This document shows, one piece after another, positions 1 through 9,930 of a stretch of 64,000 bases of DNA. The position numbers and the translations under genes are program-made. The stretch is from assembly GCF_025398315.1 (NCBI RefSeq), contig NZ_JAODOQ010000001.1:1116001-1180000 (forward strand), written 5' to 3'. The stretch comes from Shewanella phaeophyticola. GTDB lineage: Bacteria > Pseudomonadota > Gammaproteobacteria > Enterobacterales > Shewanellaceae. Positions within the stretch are counted from its first letter, which is position 1. Every line of letters begins with the position of its first letter. The notes under the pieces are model-generated. The model was not told the origin of the DNA and did not search any database. It saw only the letters and a list, made by a program, of their open reading frames with translations.

Positions 1-937
1 TGTGTTCAAGATGTGGCTGTTTTACACACTTACGTTGTGCTTCTGGGCAGCGTGCATCGAGACGACATCCTGCAGGTAAGTGCTGCATCGACGGTGACGA
101 CCCTTGCAATGTGGGTAAATCGGCTTTGTGGCGCATTTTTTGGGTGTGATCGGGTAAGTTTTTCAATAATGCTCGGGTGTAAGGATGAAAAGGTTGCTCG
201 GCCATCGCAGCAGCAGTGCCCGACTCCATTACCTGGCCGCTGTATAGAATGGTTAGGTTATCACACCAATTCACCATAATTTCAAGTTCGTGACTCACCA
301 GTAATATCGACACATTTTGCAATTGATTTAATTGTGACAACAACCTAAAAATTTGTGCTTGAGTGTTCAATTCCATTGAGTTTGTTGGTTCGTCAGCTAT
401 TAACAGTTTTGGATGGTTAGCCACCGCCATAGCGATCATGACTTTTTGGCATTCGCCTTCAGAAAGCTCCCACGGGTAACACTTCATCAATTTTTTAGGG
501 GTTTTAATGCCCACTTTATGTAACCATTTTTGAGCATTTAAATAAGTATCGCGGTTACGTCGCCAAAAGGGCACGTTCTTATTAGGCATCATGGCTTCAA
601 TAAGTTGGCTGCCAATGGTTTTAACTGGATCTAAACTGCCTGAAGGGTCTTGAAATATCATCGCCATGTCGCAGCCCATTAAACAACGTCGTTCTTTGGC
701 TGTCATTTCAAGTAAATTACGGCCGTCCCACATCATTCGGTCTGCAAAAATGTGCCAATTATGGCCAAGTACGCCTAAAATAGCTTTTGCAAATAAGCTA
801 CGCCCCGAGCCAGACTCACCAAGCAAGCCATGAATTTCACCTGGGTTGATGGTTAAACTGACTTTTTCGAGTACTTTGACTCTACCCTGTGGGGTATCAA
901 GTTCGATGGTAAGGTTACGCACGTCGAGTAATGGCAT
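1..937 (-). CDS. sapD: SapD-like peptide ABC transporter ATPase (3' end cut by window)
   Basis: The reading frame starts at ATG (937) two bases after the sapC stop and stays open to base 1, giving at least 312 residues of a family of about 330. It is the nucleotide-binding subunit of the Sap importer (antimicrobial peptide resistance, putrescine and K+ related roles in enterics). Visible motifs are Walker A GESGSGRS (about residues 40-47), Q-loop FQDP, signature LSEGE (158-162), Walker B LLIADEPT and a C-terminal Cys-containing oligopeptide-transporter tail. The Walker A lysine is Arg and the signature is LSEGE instead of LSGGQ. SapD of E. coli also has an xxEGE signature, as I recall it, so the second change is family-typical. 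A sapF partner would lie outside the window. Confidence 0.9.
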   Translation of the reverse strand, partial: MPLLDVRNLTIELDTPQGRVKVLEKVSLTINPGEIHGLLGESGSGRSLFAKAILGVLGHNWHIFADRMMWDGRNLLEMTAKERRCLMGCDMAMIFQDPSGSLDPVKTIGSQLIEAMMPNKNVPFWRRNRDTYLNAQKWLHKVGIKTPKKLMKCYPWELSEGECQKVMIAMAVANHPKLLIADEPTNSMELNTQAQIFRLLSQLNQLQNVSILLVSHELEIMVNWCDNLTILYSGQVMESGTAAAMAEQPFHPYTRALLKNLPDHTQKMRHKADLPTLQGSSPSMQHLPAGCRLDARCPEAQRKCVKQPHLEH

Positions 938-939
938 AG

Positions 940-1830
940 TTAATTTCTTATTGGCGCAAGAGCTGAGCGTAAACCGTCGCCGACTAAATTTACCGACAAC
1001 ACCGTAAATAAAATGGCCACTCCAGGTATGGTCACCGTCCAGGGCGCAAGTAATAAATTATCCAGCCCTTGTGCCACCATGGCACCCCATTCAGGGCTTG
1101 GCGCCTGAGCGCCTAAATTTAAAAAACCCAGTGCAGCAATGTCGAGAATAGCGGCCGAGATTGCCATTGTGACCTGAATAATCACTACATCCCAAACGTT
1201 AGGCATAATGACATACAAAAAAATCTGGAACGAATTGGCACCGTCTAATTTAGCCGCGGTAACGTATTCTTTTTGTAACTCTTCGTGAACCGCTTGATGA
1301 ATGGCGCGCACAAATTGTGGGACCATTGCAATACCTACACCCCAAAATACATTGTTCAGCCCCGGTCCCATGACCGCTACCACTAAAATGGCCATCAATA
1401 ATGAAGGGATAGAAAGTAGAGCATCAAGTAAGTGGCTTAATACACTCGACTTTATGCCGCGCATCATGCCTGATAGAGAACCAATGATAAACCCAAAAAA
1501 TAACGATACCGCAACTATCAGTAATGACATGCCAAAGGTCAGTTGCACGCCATGCAAGATACGGCTAAAAATATCACGGCCTAAATCATCGGTACCCAAA
1601 AAGTGCTCAACACTGCCTGCGGGATCCCAAGATGGGGGTAAAAGCAAGACTTGTTGGTCTTGTGCTTCTGCGGAGTAAGGGGCAATAAGCGGTGCAAAAA
1701 TGGTTAATACTAATAAAAAAATCACTGCCCATAAGCCAATCACCGCAAATGGATTTGCCGAGAAGCTGTTCCATAAGCGCCACATTGGCGATTCGATATG
1801 GTCTTCGTGGTAGATTTTAATGCGCGGCAT
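940..1830 (-). CDS. sapC: SapC peptide ABC transporter permease
   Basis: This 296-residue inner-membrane permease belongs to the binding-protein-dependent transport (DppC/OppC-like) family. It has an N-terminal cytoplasmic stretch, a first membrane segment at about residues 30-50, and a multi-spanning core. The EAA-type loop (around YVTAAKLDGANSF) that docks on the ATPase is present. Its start overlaps the end of sapB by 14 bases, so the two are translationally coupled, and sapD follows two bases after its stop. The frame is intact with no odd residues noticed. Confidence 0.93.
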   Translation of the reverse strand: MPRIKIYHEDHIESPMWRLWNSFSANPFAVIGLWAVIFLLVLTIFAPLIAPYSAEAQDQQVLLLPPSWDPAGSVEHFLGTDDLGRDIFSRILHGVQLTFGMSLLIVAVSLFFGFIIGSLSGMMRGIKSSVLSHLLDALLSIPSLLMAILVVAVMGPGLNNVFWGVGIAMVPQFVRAIHQAVHEELQKEYVTAAKLDGANSFQIFLYVIMPNVWDVVIIQVTMAISAAILDIAALGFLNLGAQAPSPEWGAMVAQGLDNLLLAPWTVTIPGVAILFTVLSVNLVGDGLRSALAPIRN

Positions 1831-2848
1831 ATAAGTCCTTTCTACTTATCGGATTGATTATAGTGTGCATTAAGTCAATTAAAATGCTCAAAAAGATAAT
1901 CAATAACGATACAGATAAGATACCTGCTTGAATCACAGTATAGTCGCGCTGATAAATACCTGACACTAACCAGCTGCCGACACCGAGCCATGAAAAAATC
2001 ACTTCAACCACGATGCCATAGCTGGCAAATGAGCCTAGCATTAAGCCAATGCTCTTTAGTACTGGAATTAAAGCATTGGGCATGGCATGGCGGACTAAAA
2101 TTTTAAATGTATGTAATCCGCGCGCTTCAGCCGCACGAATGTAAGTTTGATTCATCACATTAATGATAGCTTGACGAGTAATACGAACCACGAGTGTAAA
2201 TGGCAGTAACGCAAGTGTTACTGCGGGTAAAATTAAGTGTAATAACGCGTCATAAAAAGCTGGTATGCGATACGTTGACTCTGACATTAATGTATCGAGC
2301 AGCATAAACCCTGTTACGGGTTCTATTTCGTATAATAAATTGATTTGGCCTGAAATGGGCAGCCAACCTAAATTAACCCCAAACCACATGGCGAGCGTGA
2401 GCCCTAGCCAAAATACCGGGATAGAATAACCGGTTAGGGTAAAAGCTAAAATGCTGTGCTGTAGCGCTTTGTTACGGCTTAATGCTGCAACTACCCCTAA
2501 AGGCACACCAAAAACCACCGCAATGAAGCCTGAAAAAAGTGACAGCTCAAGCGATGCGGGTAACACCGAAGCTAACTCATCGGCTACAGCTTGCTGTGAA
2601 TTGCTTGAAATACCTAAATTACCAGACAAACGTTGGCGAAGATAAGCGGTAAACTGCAATAGTTGATTATCATTAAGTTGATAGTCGGTTTCAATTTGAC
2701 GTTGCTGCTCAGCGGTAGGATATTGAATCCCCGACAACGAATAGGCTTTATTGGCTGGAAATAACCCTGTAGCAATAAACAGTACCGCTATCATTACCAT
2801 CGATGTAGCCACAAACAGGGTGATGCGTCTAAAAAAATAACGCCACAT
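1817..2848 (-). CDS. sapB: SapB peptide ABC transporter permease
   Basis: This 343-residue permease is of the DppB/OppB type: an N-terminal membrane helix, a long periplasmic loop, then five or so further helices. The coupling loop is visible around YIRAAEARGLHTF. It would pair with SapC to form the membrane channel of the Sap importer. It begins one base after the sapA stop and overlaps sapC, consistent with a sapABCD(F) operon. The frame is intact. Confidence 0.93.
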   Translation of the reverse strand: MWRYFFRRITLFVATSMVMIAVLFIATGLFPANKAYSLSGIQYPTAEQQRQIETDYQLNDNQLLQFTAYLRQRLSGNLGISSNSQQAVADELASVLPASLELSLFSGFIAVVFGVPLGVVAALSRNKALQHSILAFTLTGYSIPVFWLGLTLAMWFGVNLGWLPISGQINLLYEIEPVTGFMLLDTLMSESTYRIPAFYDALLHLILPAVTLALLPFTLVVRITRQAIINVMNQTYIRAAEARGLHTFKILVRHAMPNALIPVLKSIGLMLGSFASYGIVVEVIFSWLGVGSWLVSGIYQRDYTVIQAGILSVSLLIIFLSILIDLMHTIINPISRKDLYAAH

Positions 2849-4477
2849 TTATTCGCCTTCCTCTGTTGTTTGTATTGCCTTGGCAAATGAAATTCCACCA
2901 TAAGGGCGAATTTGCATTGCAGTAATATTGTTCTTTTTCAATACCACTTTTTTGGCATGGGCTAATGTCACCATAGGAACCTGATCGCTAATAATGGCTT
3001 CAGCAGACTGATAAAATGTTTTGCGTTCTGGTTGTGAGGTAACACTTTGCGCCTGGGTGAGTAAATGTTCAAAGTCTTTCTGACACCAGCGTGAACGGTT
3101 ATTGTTCGAGGCCAGTGCTGCACAACTTAATAATGGCGTAAAAAAGTTATCAGGGTCGCTGTTATCAGCATTCCAACCAATTAATACCGAGTCGTAGTTA
3201 GACGCTGATAACTTTTGTACAAATACACTCCAATCATAGCTAATGATATTAAGCTTTACGCCTATGCGAGCTAGATCGGCTTGGATAAGTTCAGCTGTTT
3301 TCAGTGCACTTGGGTTATAAATTCGAGCAACCGGCATTGCCCACACATTAATTGATAACTTATTAATCCCAGCCTGTTTGAGTAACTCAATGGCTTTTTG
3401 TGGATTATATTCATTCGGTGATAAGTTTTTAGAGTAGTACCCATGATGCTGGAGGTAAAACTCCTGTGGCTTCAACGGCTGTGTCGTTGTATACCGCTTC
3501 GAGAATGTTTTTCTTATCAATTGCATGGGCTAGTGCACGTCTAACACGGACATCATCTAATGGTGGCTTTTGAGTGTTGAATGCCCAAAATGACACATTT
3601 AAGCCAGGTTTCGCATCAACCACCACATCAGGATGTTCAGCCACAACCGTTAATTCAGCCGCTTTAGGCAAAGCCGATACGCTGCAATCTCCAGTAATGA
3701 GTTTGGCTATTCTCGATGTGCTTCTTGGGGTGATATCAAACACTAACTGGTCAAGTTCAACCGTCGCAGCCTCAATATACTGGGTGCTTTTTAAAGCGAA
3801 TATATTCATTTTTAACATATTGATTAAGCTGAAATGGCACCGGTGCCTACGGCATAATAATCAATGTCTTCAGGTGTACCTTGCGCCAGCAGTTGATAAC
3901 CGTATTCTGCCGATAAAATGACGGCAAAGTCGGTGGCCAAATTGGCCAAAAATGAGGCATCTTTACGGGTTAAATGAAAGATGACTTGGTAATCATTTAC
4001 TTTCTCTATCGACTCAATAAGGTTATCAAAACCAATACTTTGAAAAAAAGGATAACCCGTTCTGCTGATTAAATGGTAAGGGTGTAAGGGGTCAATAATA
4101 CGATTAAACGAAAATAGGACATCGTCAGCATTAAAGTCTCTTGATGGGGTAAACCGGTTGGTTTTATGAAAGCTAACATGCTCACGTAAGGTAAATTGGT
4201 AACTGAGACCATCTTCTGAGATAGACCATTGTGTGGCTAGCCCAGGAATAATATCCGTTTTGGCTTGACTGTAGTTAACCAGCTGGCTATAGATTTGGTG
4301 TGAAGTCGCATCGATAGTGGTGCCAGAGGTGACTAACTGGGGGTTAAAGCTTTCAGGATTACCTTCGCTGCAATAAACCAACCCTGAAGGCAATTGTGCT
4401 TGTCCGCATGCTGCCAGCAAGATGCTAGAAATACATAAGGAAATCAGCTGATACCAGCGTTTTACTATAACAGGCAT
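2849..4477 (-). pseudogene. sapA: SapA-like peptide-binding protein, frameshifted
   Basis: The solute-binding subunit of the Sap importer (SBP family 5), here with a lipobox (LLAAC, Cys about residue 24), so probably a lipoprotein. Similarity to SapA runs over the whole 1629 bases but in changing frames. The first frame ends after AVGTG near 3838, a short stretch (FQLNQYVKNEYIRF) lies in a second frame, the next part (ELDQLVFDITPRST) begins near 3795 in a third, and the C-terminal third resumes after ASW near 3441. Each change is a net single base. Total length is still a multiple of three, and the restored protein would be about 541 residues, normal for SapA. Similarity right up to each junction suggests sequence errors or very recent damage. 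Confidence 0.85.
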
Positions 4478-4560
4478 GGTGTAATCATTTTTTATCGACT
4501 TTGAGAGTTCATTTTAACAGTGTTCATGCTAGCTGAGCAATCGCAGATGCATGAGTTCAT

Positions 4561-5631
4561 TTACGACTTGTCTAGCAAGTTGTACTTTTTCAAAATGCCC
4601 CTAAGCTGATGGTAGCTTAATCCTAATAAATCTGCGGTTTTTTTCTGGTTGTATTGTCCCTCTGCTAGCGCGCGTTGCAGCAAATCTATTTCTGCATTTT
4701 CAGTGTATTCTTTAAAGTTTATCGGAAATTCAATATTGCTGTGGGTAAGAGGAACAGGCAATGTTTCTTCATCTGAATCAACAGATGCAACCGGCAATTC
4801 TATTGGTTGCACTTGACGTTCGCGGGTTTTAACTCGACCCGTTGGACGATAAGGTGATGCAAAAGGGTCTAAAATAATCTGGTCAATTTCTTGGCCTTCA
4901 GAGCCTTCGCGATACACACTACGTTCAACCACGTTTTTTAACTCACGGATATTACCGAGCCAATTGTGCATCATCAGTTGTTCAATTGCGATAGCGCCAA
5001 ATCCGCCAAAATATTCAAGCCCGAGTTGTCTGGCCATACTCACGGCAAAGTGTTGTGCTAAAGGCATAATATCTTCAGTACGGCAGCGAAGTGGCGGTAA
5101 GGTAATCACGTCAAAGGCTAAGCGGTCTAATAAATCGGCTCTAAATTCGCCGCTGTCGGCTAATGACGGTAAGTCTTCGTTGGCGGCACAAATGAGTCGT
5201 ACATCAGACTGTACTGTTTTACTGCCACCGACACGTTCAAACTCACCGTATTCAATGACCCGTAATAGCTTTTCTTGAATTAGCCCTGAGGTATTGGCCA
5301 GCTCATCTAAAAACAATGTGCCACCATTGGCTCGCTCAAAGCGGCCTTCATGTTTACCTTTTGCACCGGTAAATGCACCAGACTCATGGCCAAACAGTTC
5401 ACTTTCGAGTAAGTTTTCACTTAACGATGAGCAATTAAGCTTAATAAAGCTTTGATCCCAGCGCGCTGACAAATAATGCAGCCGCTCGGCAATTAACTCT
5501 TTACCTGTTCCGCGCTCACCAATGATAAGTACGGGCTTTGAGAGGGGCGCAATTTTAGACACATGCTCTAATACTTCGAGTAATGCATTAGACTGGCCGA
5601 TGAGATTATCTTGTTGGTATTGTTTGCTCAC
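4561..5631 (-). CDS. pspF: PspF, sigma-54-dependent activator of the phage shock operon
   Basis: The 356-residue protein lacks an N-terminal receiver domain and starts almost directly with the AAA+ domain, as PspF does. Walker A GERGTGKE lies at 38-45, the sigma-54-contacting GAFTGA loop at 85-90, and Walker B GGTLFLDE at 103-110. The C-terminus has a Fis-type helix-turn-helix (around KKTADLLGLSYHQLRG). It diverges from pspA, whose product inhibits PspF by direct binding. sapA lies 84 bases downstream in the same direction, so pspF and sap transcription may be linked. Confidence 0.95.
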   Translation of the reverse strand: MSKQYQQDNLIGQSNALLEVLEHVSKIAPLSKPVLIIGERGTGKELIAERLHYLSARWDQSFIKLNCSSLSENLLESELFGHESGAFTGAKGKHEGRFERANGGTLFLDELANTSGLIQEKLLRVIEYGEFERVGGSKTVQSDVRLICAANEDLPSLADSGEFRADLLDRLAFDVITLPPLRCRTEDIMPLAQHFAVSMARQLGLEYFGGFGAIAIEQLMMHNWLGNIRELKNVVERSVYREGSEGQEIDQIILDPFASPYRPTGRVKTRERQVQPIELPVASVDSDEETLPVPLTHSNIEFPINFKEYTENAEIDLLQRALAEGQYNQKKTADLLGLSYHQLRGILKKYNLLDKS

Positions 5632-5764
5632 AGTGGCTTACTCGCAAAATTGTTAGTGAATTAGACTAATAATTGGTGAAAATCATAATAGATGGCTTAG
5701 TTAATAAATGAAAGTAAAAGTTAAATATTTGTATAACTCGCTAATATTGTTTATTTTTTAAAAG

Positions 5765-5782
5765 TTGGCACGCAATGTGTAA
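5765..5782 (+). promoter_or_regulatory. Probable sigma-54 promoter of pspABC
   Basis: TTGGCACG followed by four bases and GTGTAA matches the -24 element of the sigma-54 consensus fully and the -12 element (TTGCAA) in four of six positions. It lies 42 bases upstream of the pspA start, between pspA and the divergent activator gene pspF, which is where the family predicts it. Confidence 0.7.
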
Positions 5783-5823
5783 TACCTATTGCGACATCCA
5801 CGTTAATTTTTGAGGAATATATT

Positions 5824-6507
5824 ATGGGAATTTTCTCTCGCTTTGCAGATATCGTTAATTCAAATATCAGTGCAATACTTGATAAAGCAGAAGATCCAGA
5901 AAAAATGGTACGTCTGATCATTCAAGAAATGGAAGACACGCTAGTCGAAGTTCGTTCAACCTCAGCCCGAGTGTTGGCCGAGAAAAAAGAATTACTTCGT
6001 CGTATTGGGCGAGTACAAGAACAAGTGCAAGATTGGCAAGACAAAGCAGAGTTAGCATTATCGAAAGATCGTGAAGACTTAGCTAAAGCCGCCTTAATTG
6101 AAAAGCAAAAAACCGTTGGTTTGCTTGAAACACTTGAAATGGAATTGCAAGTCGTTGAAGAACATATCACGCGTTTAAAAGATGAAGTCGCGCAACTTCA
6201 AGAAAAATTGAATGATGCCCGTGCTCGTCAAAAGACCATTATTATGCGTAAGCAAACTGCGACTTCGCGTTTAGAAGTTAAAAAGCAGCTTGATTCAAGC
6301 AAAATTGATGATGCAATGATGAAGTTTGAGCAATACGAACGTCGTGTAGAAGGTCTAGAAGCTCAAGTAGAATCATATGACTTAGGTAAAAAAGATTCAC
6401 TTGCAGATGAATTTGCTGCCCTTGAAGCTGAAGATGCTGTGAATGATGAATTAGCTGCACTTAAAGCCAAAGTAAACGCAAAAAAACAACCTAAATCAAA
6501 AGCATAA
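5824..6507 (+). CDS. pspA: PspA phage shock protein A
   Basis: This 227-residue, almost entirely alpha-helical coiled-coil protein is of the PspA/IM30 (ESCRT-III-like) family. The N-terminus MGIFSRFADIVNSNISAILD is the amphipathic membrane-binding helix, and the following PEKMVRLIIQEME region is highly conserved. It binds stressed inner membrane and holds PspF inactive without stress. A Shine-Dalgarno GAGG lies about 9 bases before the ATG. pspB follows 20 bases downstream. Frame intact. Confidence 0.97.
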   Translation: MGIFSRFADIVNSNISAILDKAEDPEKMVRLIIQEMEDTLVEVRSTSARVLAEKKELLRRIGRVQEQVQDWQDKAELALSKDREDLAKAALIEKQKTVGLLETLEMELQVVEEHITRLKDEVAQLQEKLNDARARQKTIIMRKQTATSRLEVKKQLDSSKIDDAMMKFEQYERRVEGLEAQVESYDLGKKDSLADEFAALEAEDAVNDELAALKAKVNAKKQPKSKA

Positions 6508-6527
6508 TAATTTTTCAGAGGTGAGTT

Positions 6528-6767
6528 ATGGACATGGATCTTCTTATTGCACCAATTATCATATTTTTAGTAATTGTGGCGCCCATTTGGTTGATTCTTC
6601 ACTACCGCAGTAAGCGACAAGTGAGCCAAGGACTCACAGAGGAAGAATTTGGCCAGCTTAATGATTTAATTGCGAAAGCTGAAAAAATGAGCCATCGCAT
6701 AGAAACCTTAGAAGCAATTTTAGATACTGATTCACCAGAGTGGAGGGCGAAACATGGGCACAACTAA
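6528..6767 (+). CDS. pspB: PspB phage shock protein B
   Basis: A 79-residue protein with one N-terminal membrane helix (about residues 5-25) and a cytoplasmic coiled coil containing LTEEEFGQLNDLIAKAEKM, typical of PspB. With PspC it senses membrane stress and releases PspF from PspA. Its last 14 bases overlap the pspC start, implying translational coupling. Confidence 0.95.
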   Translation: MDMDLLIAPIIIFLVIVAPIWLILHYRSKRQVSQGLTEEEFGQLNDLIAKAEKMSHRIETLEAILDTDSPEWRAKHGHN

Positions 6768-7150
6768 CGGTCGTACGCTATACCGCAATCCTAAGAGTGG
6801 TAAAATAGCGGGAGTATGTTCGGGTATTGCTGACTATTTTAACTTTGAAACCTGGTTAGTGCGCGTGTTAGCGGTATCGATATTTCTCCTTGGTGGTACC
6901 GGTGTGGTGTTTGTGATTTATATTGCGCTGTGGATGATACTAGATGTCAAACCACAGGCATTAGAATATGACGAACAACACAAAGATATCGAAGTTAAAA
7001 AGAAGGTATGGCAAGCAGGTGAGCCAGCAAAACGTGCCTTGTTTGATGTCAGTCGTCAATTTAATGGGCTCGAGAGCTCGTCTACAACGACTAGAGAAAC
7101 ACGTTACGTCAGATAGCTTTGACTTAAAACGGGAAATCAATAGTCTTTAA
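6754..7150 (+). CDS. pspC: PspC phage shock protein C, C-terminus shifted by one base
   Basis: The PspC domain is clear: RTLYRNPKSGKIAGVCSGIADYF, then a membrane helix with LLGGTGVVFVIYIALWMIL. As written the frame stops at 7116 (120 residues) with a low-complexity tail (SSSTTTRETRYVR). One base out of frame, the normal PspC tail appears (RLQRLEKHVTSDSFDLKRE) and ends at 7150. Dropping one base near 7079 gives a 131-residue protein of normal length. The annotated span covers the restored gene. Confidence 0.85.
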
Positions 7151-7161
7151 TAATTCTAAAT

Positions 7162-7184
7162 GGGCGGTTTACCGCCCTTGTTTT
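7162..7184 (+). terminator. Rho-independent terminator after pspC
   Basis: A GGGCGG/CCGCCC stem with a TTTA loop is followed by TTGTTTT, 11 bases after the restored pspC stop. It ends the pspABC unit before ycjX. Confidence 0.8.
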
Positions 7185-7221
7185 ATGATTTTAACCTTGA
7201 TGTTAGGAGCTATCAGCCACC

Positions 7222-8664
7222 ATGAAATTTTTAGATCGTTCCTTGTTCAAAGTTAGTCAAACTGCACAATCTCTTGTACATCGTAGCACCGACCGCCACG
7301 TTAGATTAGCGGTAACTGGTTTATCAGGTGCAGGAAAAACCGCATTCATCAGCGGTTTAGTCAATCAACTATTGCATGCCGGTAAAGGCAATAAGTACAA
7401 TCCTTTGCCATTATGGCAAGTCGCCAGAGAAGGTCGATTAATTGGCGTGCAGCGGGCGATGCAACCCGACTTAGACATTGCCAGTTTTGACTATCAAGGC
7501 TCAATGAATGCATTAAATTCATCACCGCCTAAATGGCCTGCATCGACTCGCACCATCACCGAATTACGTTTAGCCATCAAATACCAGCCGCAACAAGGTA
7601 TCTTGGCGAAATTAACAGACACCGCCACTTTGTATGTGGATATTGTTGATTATCCTGGTGAGTGGCTACTCGACTTACCTATGCTAAAACATGACTTTAC
7701 TCACTGGTGTCTTTCACAGCAGCAAAATGTTGCCAACTTAAGCCAATCACCTTGTTATGAAGCGTTCACTCAAGCGATTAACAACTTAGATTTAACCCAA
7801 GTTGCAGACGAGCAACAACTAAAGTACCTAGCCGATTTGTACCAAGCGTTGCTGGTTGATTTAGTTCGAGAGCAAGGATTTTATCATGCTCAGCCCGGGC
7901 GCATGTTGTTACCTGGCGAGTATGAAAATACCCCATTACTGGCTTTTTTCCCGTTATTGTCACTGAGTCCATTAAATCATTCTGAGTTGGCATCAAGCCC
8001 TAATGACTCTCATTACCATGTTTTAAAGCGACGTTATGAGCAGTATGTATCTCAAGTAGTGAAGCCATTTTATCGTGATTACTTTTCACGTTTTGATCGT
8101 CAGTTAGTGCTGGTGGACTGTTTAAATGCGTTAAATCATGGCCAAGCACAATTTAATGATATGGGGCGTGCGTTAAACAGCATTATGGAAAGCTTTCAGT
8201 TTGGCCAGTCGAGTTTAATTAAGCGGTTGTTTTCACCCCGTATCGACAAAGTGTTATTTGCCGCGAGCCAAGTGGATCGGGTGACACGAGATCAGCAAAG
8301 TCATGTACTTAGCCTGTTAACAGCAATGCTGCAAGACAGCCAGCACTATGCCAATTTTGAAGGCAGTGAGGTTGAAACCATGGCCATCAGTGCGATTAAA
8401 GCGACGCAGCACGGTATGGTCAATACCGGCAATGGCCAGCAAGAGGTGGTTAAAGGTACGGGTTTAGAGGGTAAGCAGATTACCGTTTATCCGGGAGATG
8501 TGCCTACAACCTTGCCAGATGCCGCATTTTGGCAACAACAAGGGTTTAATTTTAATTCATTTTTACCACCTAATATCAGCCATTTAAATGAAACTCATCC
8601 TCAGTTTGAGCATATACGTCTTGACCATCTTTTAGAGTTTTTATTAGGCGACAAATTAACCTAG
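7222..8664 (+). CDS. ycjX: YcjX-family (DUF463) P-loop protein
   Basis: This 480-residue protein has a Walker A GLSGAGKT at residues 33-40 and a DIVDYPGEW switch-like motif, typical of the YcjX/DUF463 family of putative nucleotide-binding proteins. In enterics ycjX-ycjF sit beside the psp operon and are PspF-controlled, and the same arrangement holds here. GGAG lies about 13 bases before the ATG, a rather long spacing. Biochemical function is not established for the family. Frame intact. Confidence 0.92.
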   Translation: MKFLDRSLFKVSQTAQSLVHRSTDRHVRLAVTGLSGAGKTAFISGLVNQLLHAGKGNKYNPLPLWQVAREGRLIGVQRAMQPDLDIASFDYQGSMNALNSSPPKWPASTRTITELRLAIKYQPQQGILAKLTDTATLYVDIVDYPGEWLLDLPMLKHDFTHWCLSQQQNVANLSQSPCYEAFTQAINNLDLTQVADEQQLKYLADLYQALLVDLVREQGFYHAQPGRMLLPGEYENTPLLAFFPLLSLSPLNHSELASSPNDSHYHVLKRRYEQYVSQVVKPFYRDYFSRFDRQLVLVDCLNALNHGQAQFNDMGRALNSIMESFQFGQSSLIKRLFSPRIDKVLFAASQVDRVTRDQQSHVLSLLTAMLQDSQHYANFEGSEVETMAISAIKATQHGMVNTGNGQQEVVKGTGLEGKQITVYPGDVPTTLPDAAFWQQQGFNFNSFLPPNISHLNETHPQFEHIRLDHLLEFLLGDKLT

Positions 8665-8687
8665 TGGCATGAGTGTGAGTATCCATT

Positions 8688-9763
8688 ATGAACCAGACAA
8701 ATAACGCTTCAGGGCTAAAAAAATCGCAAGTCTTTACTGACACCGATCTAATTGATGAGCCACAAGCCAATCAATCAGCACAGACAATCAAACCTACTCA
8801 ATCTTTTGCTGACGTTGAGTTTGTGTGTGAGCAAACCTTAGCGGAATTACCTGAGTCAATCAGCGACAGTATTGTGCCCAGCAAGCCTAAACGTTGGTCT
8901 AAATTAGCGGTGTTATCGCTAATCAGTGTAGGGCTTTTAGCTGTGGTGCAAACGGCCTTAGGGTTAATGGAGTCGTTTAATCAAAGCCCCTGGTTATTTG
9001 GTTTTTACGCCACGGTATTAGGTATTGTGAGCTTATGGGCTGGGGTCGGTGTGATTAAAGAATGGCGCAAGTTAGCCAATCTAAAAAAAGTGGCTGATCA
9101 TCAGGCAAGGGCAGAGCGTTTGTCGCAAAGTATGCAAATGGGCGAGGCCAATAAGTTTATTGCGCCCATTTTGGCGAAATATCCCAATTCAGAAGCAAAA
9201 CAACAGTATATTCTGGCCAGCAATAAAGAGCACAATGATGCAGAAATGGTTATGTTGTTCGACAAGATTGTGTTGAGTGAACGTGATTTATTAGCGAAAA
9301 AAGGGTCAATCGATTTGCTGCTGAATCAGCATTGCTGTTGGCTGCAAGTCCTTTGGCTGCGTTGGATATGGCGATTATTTTGTGGCGCAATCAAAAAATG
9401 ATCAATGAAGTCGCTGCTATTTATGGCATTGAGTTAGGTTATTGGAGTCGGATTAAACTTATCCGCAGTATCATTGTTAATGTTATCTATGCTGGTAGTA
9501 CTGAAGTGATTACCGATTTAGGAACCCAACTATTATCAGTAGAAATGACCGGCAAACTATCAACCCGCATCGCTCAAGGTCTTGGTGGCGGCTTATTAAC
9601 CGCTAGGCTAGGGTATCAGGCCATGAATTTATGCCGTCCTATTGCGTTTACCTCTAAAAATAAACCCAAATTAACGCAAGTGCATCAACACTTATTAGGC
9701 GAATTGACCCAGTTTACATCATCAATAAGGCCAGCAACAAAGTTAAGCCTGAGGATAAAGTGA
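8688..9763 (+). pseudogene. ycjF: YcjF-family inner membrane protein, frameshifted
   Basis: A TIGR01620/DUF697 membrane protein with two hydrophobic helices at about residues 75-125. The first frame (to 9401) loses similarity after KKGSI. The other frame resumes at RFAAESALLLAASPLAALDM and continues to 9763. A one-base deletion near 9313 (cc read as c) explains it and would restore about 358 residues, close to the usual length. A second shift near 9716 is possible, because the alternative frame there ends in a natural-looking Lys-rich tail at 9771. Follows ycjX by 23 bases. Confidence 0.85.
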
Positions 9764-9930
9764 AGCGTTAATATTAGCGAATTGTGTTTTTTATGTACAA
9801 TTGAGGGTTGTTGACTAGAGTTAGTCTCCGATTTGGAAACGGAATAGCGTTCTGAATCTTCGCGCTGGATTTTGGACTATGTCGTACACAATAGGACTGG
9901 ACCAGCTAAATAAAAAACAAGGAGACTCTA

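Noticed and set aside
13..279. Rightward open frame at the left edge
   Set aside because: It lies antisense to the conserved sapD frame and has no ribosome site or recognisable protein.
3824..3850. Programmed frameshifting in sapA or the other broken genes
   Set aside because: No slippery heptamer with downstream structure at the breakpoints, and the shifts occur in unrelated genes in both directions.
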